The position numbers and the translations under genes were made by a program. 9,458 nt of DNA from an uncultured Collinsella sp. (lineage in GTDB: Bacteria > Actinomycetota > Coriobacteriia > Coriobacteriales > Coriobacteriaceae): contig USFK01000040.1 of the NCBI GenBank assembly GCA_900553935.1, positions 1 through 9,458 on the forward strand, read 5' to 3'. A model generated the notes under the pieces. It made no database searches. It saw nothing but the letters and a program-made list of their open reading frames with translations, and was not told where the DNA came from. Of this stretch, positions 6,832-9,458 are shown piece after piece (position 1 is the stretch's first letter; the number at the start of each line of letters is the position of its first letter).

Positions 6832-6930
6832 CTGTTGGTACCTCGACCTTGGATGCTCGCTCCACCGGCGGCTTCCCAGTCCGAGGCGAATCGAGTCGCC
6901 CGTGGGCGACGCAAAACGAAAGGTGAAACA
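6832..6930 (+). promoter_or_regulatory. Structured rpsO leader, candidate S15 autoregulatory RNA
   Basis: The leader can form several stems: CCTCG/CGAGG (6841-6845 with 6882-6886) enclosing TGGA/TCCA (6850-6853 with 6861-6864), GGCGA/TCGCC (6885-6889 with 6896-6900), and a perfect GTCGCC/GGCGAC hairpin with loop CGTG (6895-6910). The last two share bases 6896-6900, so they exclude each other. The final hairpin ends 8 nt before the ribosome binding site AAAGGTG (about 6919-6924). S15 is known to repress its own mRNA through leader structures that differ between phyla. That this leader does so is inference. Confidence 0.4.
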
Positions 6931-7209
6931 ATGACTGTTTCCAAAGAGCGCAAGGCGGAGCTGACTGCCCAGTTCGGTAACACCCCGGTCGATACCGGCA
7001 ACCCCAAGGTTCAGGTCGCCATCCTGACCGAGCGCATCAAGGAGCTGACCGAGCACATGAAGTCCCACCAGAAGGACTTCCACACCCGTCGTGGCCTGCT
7101 CATGCTCGTCGGCCGTCGTCGTCGTCTTCTCTCCTACATCAAGAAGAACGACATCGTCGAGTACCGTGAGCTCATCAAGGCTCTGGGCATCCGCGACAAC
7201 ATCCAGTAG
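6931..7209 (+). CDS. rpsO: 30S ribosomal protein S15
   Basis: A 92-residue primary 16S rRNA-binding protein of the 30S platform (usual length 88-90). It binds the three-way junction of helices 20, 21 and 22 and nucleates assembly of the S6-S18 branch. The sequence contains family features in order: FGNTPVDTGNPKVQVAILTERI, LTEHMKSHQKDFHTRRGLL, the basic VGRRRRLLSYIKK helix and the end LIKALGIRDNIQ. ATG 6931 is preceded by AAAGGTG with six bases between, and gives the standard MTVSKERK start. It is followed by a strong terminator and then pnp, the same rpsO-pnp order as in many bacteria including E. coli. Confidence 0.98.
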   Translation: MTVSKERKAELTAQFGNTPVDTGNPKVQVAILTERIKELTEHMKSHQKDFHTRRGLLMLVGRRRRLLSYIKKNDIVEYRELIKALGIRDNIQ

Positions 7210-7224
7210 GATTTGTACATGCTA

Positions 7225-7256
7225 AGAGCGTCCTGCGCAGCGGGGCGCTCTTTTTG
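7225..7256 (+). terminator. Intrinsic terminator after rpsO
   Basis: A 27-nt hairpin (7225-7251) of 12 consecutive pairs, AGAGCGTCCTGC with GCGGGGCGCTCT, has two T-G wobbles and a 3-nt GCA loop. It is followed by a T-run (7251-7255). It starts 15 bp after the rpsO stop. It should end most rpsO transcripts, with read-through or a separate promoter supplying pnp. Confidence 0.88.
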
Positions 7257-7358
7257 TGTAAGGGCGTGAACAATCACGCTCTGAAGCGTGGCGGGGGCAG
7301 GGGGCCCGCGTCACATGAGGAGCCTGCAGGCAAGGGGCCTGCGGGGTAAAGGAGAACA
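7257..7358 (+). promoter_or_regulatory. pnp leader with three successive hairpins
   Basis: Three stem-loops are visible. The first is GCGTGA/TCACGC with loop ACAA, extendable to nine pairs (7261-7282). The second is a GC-rich stem, GTGGCG..GGG with CCC..CGTCAC with one bulged G (7288-7314). The third is CCTGCAGGC with GCCTGCGGG around AAGGG (7323-7345). The third ends two bases before the ribosome binding site AAAGGAG (7348-7354), which is 4 nt before ATG 7359. In E. coli the pnp leader hairpin is cut by RNase III and used for PNPase autocontrol; a similar role here is inference. I see no convincing promoter hexamers. Confidence 0.5.
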
Positions 7359-9458
7359 ATGACACTCGTATCCAAGACCTTTGAGCTGTACGGCAAGACC
7401 TACACCTTTGAGTCGGGCGAGCTTGCCAAGCAGGCCACAGGCGCCTGCCTGGTCAAGCAGGGCGACACCACGATGCTCGACACCGTGGTCGTCTCCAAGG
7501 AGCGTAAGAACTACGACTTCTTCCCGCTGACCGTCGACTTCAACGAGAAGATGTACGCCGCCGGCCGCATCCCGGGTGGCTACCTCAAGCGTGAGGGCCG
7601 TCCCAGCGAGAAGGCCACGCTCACGGCCCGTATGATCGACCGCCCGATTCGTCCGAGCTTCCCGGACGGCTTCCGCAACGAGGTGCACATCGTCGCCACC
7701 TCGCTCGTCGCCGACCAGGTCAACCCCTTTGACGTCATCAACGTCATGGGTGCTTCCCTGGCCATGACGCTCGGCGGCGTGCCCTTCGAGGGCCCGCTTG
7801 CCTGCGTGCGCATCGGCCGTAACGTGGAGACCGGCGAGTTTATCGTCAACCCCACCTATGAGGAGCGCGAGAACTCCGATCTGGATCTGGAGCTGGGTGG
7901 CTCCGCCGACTTCATCTCGATGGTCGAGGCCGGCGCCGAGGAGATCTCCGAGGACGACATGCTCGCCGCCATGAAGTTTGGCCAGGAGGCCCTTGCTGCC
8001 TTCTGCCAGGCTCAGGACGAGTTTGTCGCCGAGTGGGAGCAGGTCAACGGCGCCATCGTCAAGAAGGAGTACCCGCTCGACCAGCCCGTCGAGGAGGTCC
8101 AGGAGCGCATCTTCGCCCACTACGACGAGATGGCAGCCGCCCTTCGCGACGCCGACAAGCTCTCCCGTATCGGTAAGGTCGAGGCTCTGAAGGAGTCCAT
8201 CCGTGCCGAGTTCACCGAGGAGGAGCAGGCCGCTTGGGAGCGCGAGATTCCCGTGGCGCTCAAGAAGCTCGAGAAGAAGGCTATGCGCACCATGGTCGTC
8301 GAGACCGGTGAGCGCGTCGACGGCCGTGCCGCCGATGAGATTCGCCCCATCATGGTGAAGGATAACTACCTGCCGCTCGTTCACGGCTCCGGTCTGTTCC
8401 AGCGTGGCCAGACTCAGGTGCTTTCCGTCCTGTCGCTCGGTATGCTCAACGAGGGCCAGCGTCTGGATACCATCGAGCCCACCGAGGGCAAGCGCTACAT
8501 GCACCACTACAACTTTCCGCCGTTCTGCACCGGCGAGACCGGCCGCATGGGCAGCCCCAAGCGCCGCGAGATCGGCCACGGCAACCTGGCCGAGCGCGCT
8601 CTGCTTCCGGTGCTCCCCGACGAGAACGAGTTCCCCTACGCCATCCGCGTCGTCTCCGAGGTCATGGAGTCCAACGGCTCCTCTTCGATGGCTTCGACCT
8701 GCGGCTCCACGCTCGCCCTTATGGACGGCGGCGTGCCCATTAAGCGCCCGGTCTCCGGTATCGCCATGGGCCTGATCCAGGAGGAGGGCAAGACCGTGGT
8801 CCTGTCCGACATCCAGGGTCTCGAGGACTTCCTGGGCGACATGGACTTTAAGGTCACCGGCACCACCGAGGGCATTACCGCCCTGCAGATGGACAACAAG
8901 GCCACCGGCCTCACCTTCGACATTCTGGCCCGCGCCCTGCAGCAGGCCAAGGAGGGTCGTGCGTACATCCTGCAGAAGATGCTCGATGTGATCCCTGAGC
9001 CGCGCCACACCACGCGCAGCACCGCTCCGCGCATCGTCTCCATCCAGGTTCCGACCGATAAGATCCGCGACGTCATCGGTTCCGGCGGTAAGGTCATCCG
9101 CGGCATCCAGGACGAGACCGGCGCTTCGGTCGACATCCAGGAGGACGGCACCGTCTTTGTCGGCGGCACCGGCGAGTCCGTCGACCAGGCCGTCGAGCGC
9201 ATCAAGCTCATCATCAAGGTTCCCGAGCCGGGCGAGGAGTACACCGGTCGCGTGGTCTCCATTCAGCCCTTCGGTGCCTTCGTGAATCTGCTGCCCGGTA
9301 AGGACGGCCTGCTGCACATCTCCCGCGTCGCCAAGGGCCGCGTGGAGAAGGTCGAGGATGTCCTCAACGTGGGCGACGAGGTCAAGGTCGTCGTCATCGA
9401 GGTCGACGATCGCGGCAAGATCTCGCTCGATCGTCTTGACAAGCCCGAGGCCCCGGCT
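7359..9458 (+). CDS. pnp: Polyribonucleotide nucleotidyltransferase (PNPase), 3' end outside window
   Basis: Exactly 700 codons are open to the right edge with no stop. PNPase is a trimeric 3'-5' phosphorolytic exoribonuclease of RNA decay that can also add tails. The first RNase PH domain begins near the N-terminus (FFPLTVDFNEKMYAAGRIPGG), followed by the helical linker and the second RNase PH domain. Catalytic residues are present: Asp490, Asp496 and Lys498 in EDFLGDMDFK correspond to E. coli Asp486, Asp492 and Lys494, and Ser442/Ser443 in NGSSSMAST correspond to the phosphate-binding serines. The KH domain has GSGG at 574-577, and the S1 domain starts near 627 (YTGRVVSIQPFGAFVNLLPG) and reaches ISLDRLD. 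Only a short C-terminal tail should be missing. Codon use is strongly C-ending, consistent with high expression. Confidence 0.97.
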   Translation, partial: MTLVSKTFELYGKTYTFESGELAKQATGACLVKQGDTTMLDTVVVSKERKNYDFFPLTVDFNEKMYAAGRIPGGYLKREGRPSEKATLTARMIDRPIRPSFPDGFRNEVHIVATSLVADQVNPFDVINVMGASLAMTLGGVPFEGPLACVRIGRNVETGEFIVNPTYEERENSDLDLELGGSADFISMVEAGAEEISEDDMLAAMKFGQEALAAFCQAQDEFVAEWEQVNGAIVKKEYPLDQPVEEVQERIFAHYDEMAAALRDADKLSRIGKVEALKESIRAEFTEEEQAAWEREIPVALKKLEKKAMRTMVVETGERVDGRAADEIRPIMVKDNYLPLVHGSGLFQRGQTQVLSVLSLGMLNEGQRLDTIEPTEGKRYMHHYNFPPFCTGETGRMGSPKRREIGHGNLAERALLPVLPDENEFPYAIRVVSEVMESNGSSSMASTCGSTLALMDGGVPIKRPVSGIAMGLIQEEGKTVVLSDIQGLEDFLGDMDFKVTGTTEGITALQMDNKATGLTFDILARALQQAKEGRAYILQKMLDVIPEPRHTTRSTAPRIVSIQVPTDKIRDVIGSGGKVIRGIQDETGASVDIQEDGTVFVGGTGESVDQAVERIKLIIKVPEPGEEYTGRVVSIQPFGAFVNLLPGKDGLLHISRVAKGRVEKVEDVLNVGDEVKVVVIEVDDRGKISLDRLDKPEAPA

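Noticed and set aside
6835..6930. Longer rpsO reading upstream through the leader
   Set aside because: The 32 added residues are not part of S15, while ATG 6931 has a good ribosome binding site and gives the standard start. The region is better explained as structured leader RNA.
5344..7083. Long minus-strand open frame (579 codons) spanning era, recO and rpsO
   Set aside because: It crosses three clearly real genes and two intergenic gaps, including the rpsO leader. It has no family resemblance and no plausible ribosome binding site was noted.
7311..9317. Very long open frame (668 codons) on the minus strand opposite pnp
   Set aside because: It mirrors pnp, whose domains and catalytic residues are unmistakable on the + strand. 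Long antisense frames arise when a GC-rich gene avoids codons that read as stops on the other strand. The product is low-complexity and rich in Leu, Gly, Asp and His, with no recognisable motif.
1..9458. Search by eye for CRISPR repeats, insertion sequences, tRNA or rRNA genes and attachment sites
   Set aside because: No spaced direct repeats, terminal inverted repeats, transposase motifs or tRNA-like cloverleaf were seen. Apart from the gaps described, the window is filled by conserved genes.

Overview
The window is a high-GC stretch of bacterial chromosome carrying conserved housekeeping genes, all on the + strand. The gene order (dnaJ, mtaB, phoH, ybeY, dgkA/udpK, era, recO, rpsO, pnp), the codon use and protein features such as an actinobacterial-style Era with TKAD at G4 suggest a Coriobacteriia actinobacterium, most likely Collinsella or a close relative. 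That assignment comes from pattern recognition, not from a search.

Layout: positions 52-567 hold the C-terminal part of a second DnaJ-like protein. Its zinc-finger motifs run into membrane-spanning segments, and its frame is broken near the left edge. A complete dnaJ follows (649-1797). From dnaJ to recO (649-6792) the genes are packed with gaps of 9-15 bp or overlaps of 4-20 bp, so they probably form one operon: dnaJ, mtaB (tRNA methylthiotransferase), phoH (ATPase), ybeY (endoribonuclease), an undecaprenol/diacylglycerol kinase, era (30S assembly GTPase) and recO (recombination mediator). A 138-bp leader with a candidate extended -10 promoter and alternative hairpins precedes rpsO (S15). 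A strong intrinsic terminator follows rpsO. A further run of hairpins precedes pnp (polynucleotide phosphorylase), which is open at the right edge.

The shared theme is RNA and ribosome maturation and protein quality control: 30S assembly and 16S 3'-end processing (YbeY, Era, S15), tRNA modification (MtaB), RNA decay (PNPase, possibly PhoH) and chaperoning (DnaJ). I see no mobile elements, CRISPR arrays, tRNA or rRNA genes, phage genes or defence genes. No wholly new system is evident. The points most worth a second look are the membrane-fused DnaJ paralogue with its disrupted frame, the acidic N-terminal extension of Era, and the structured leaders of rpsO and pnp.
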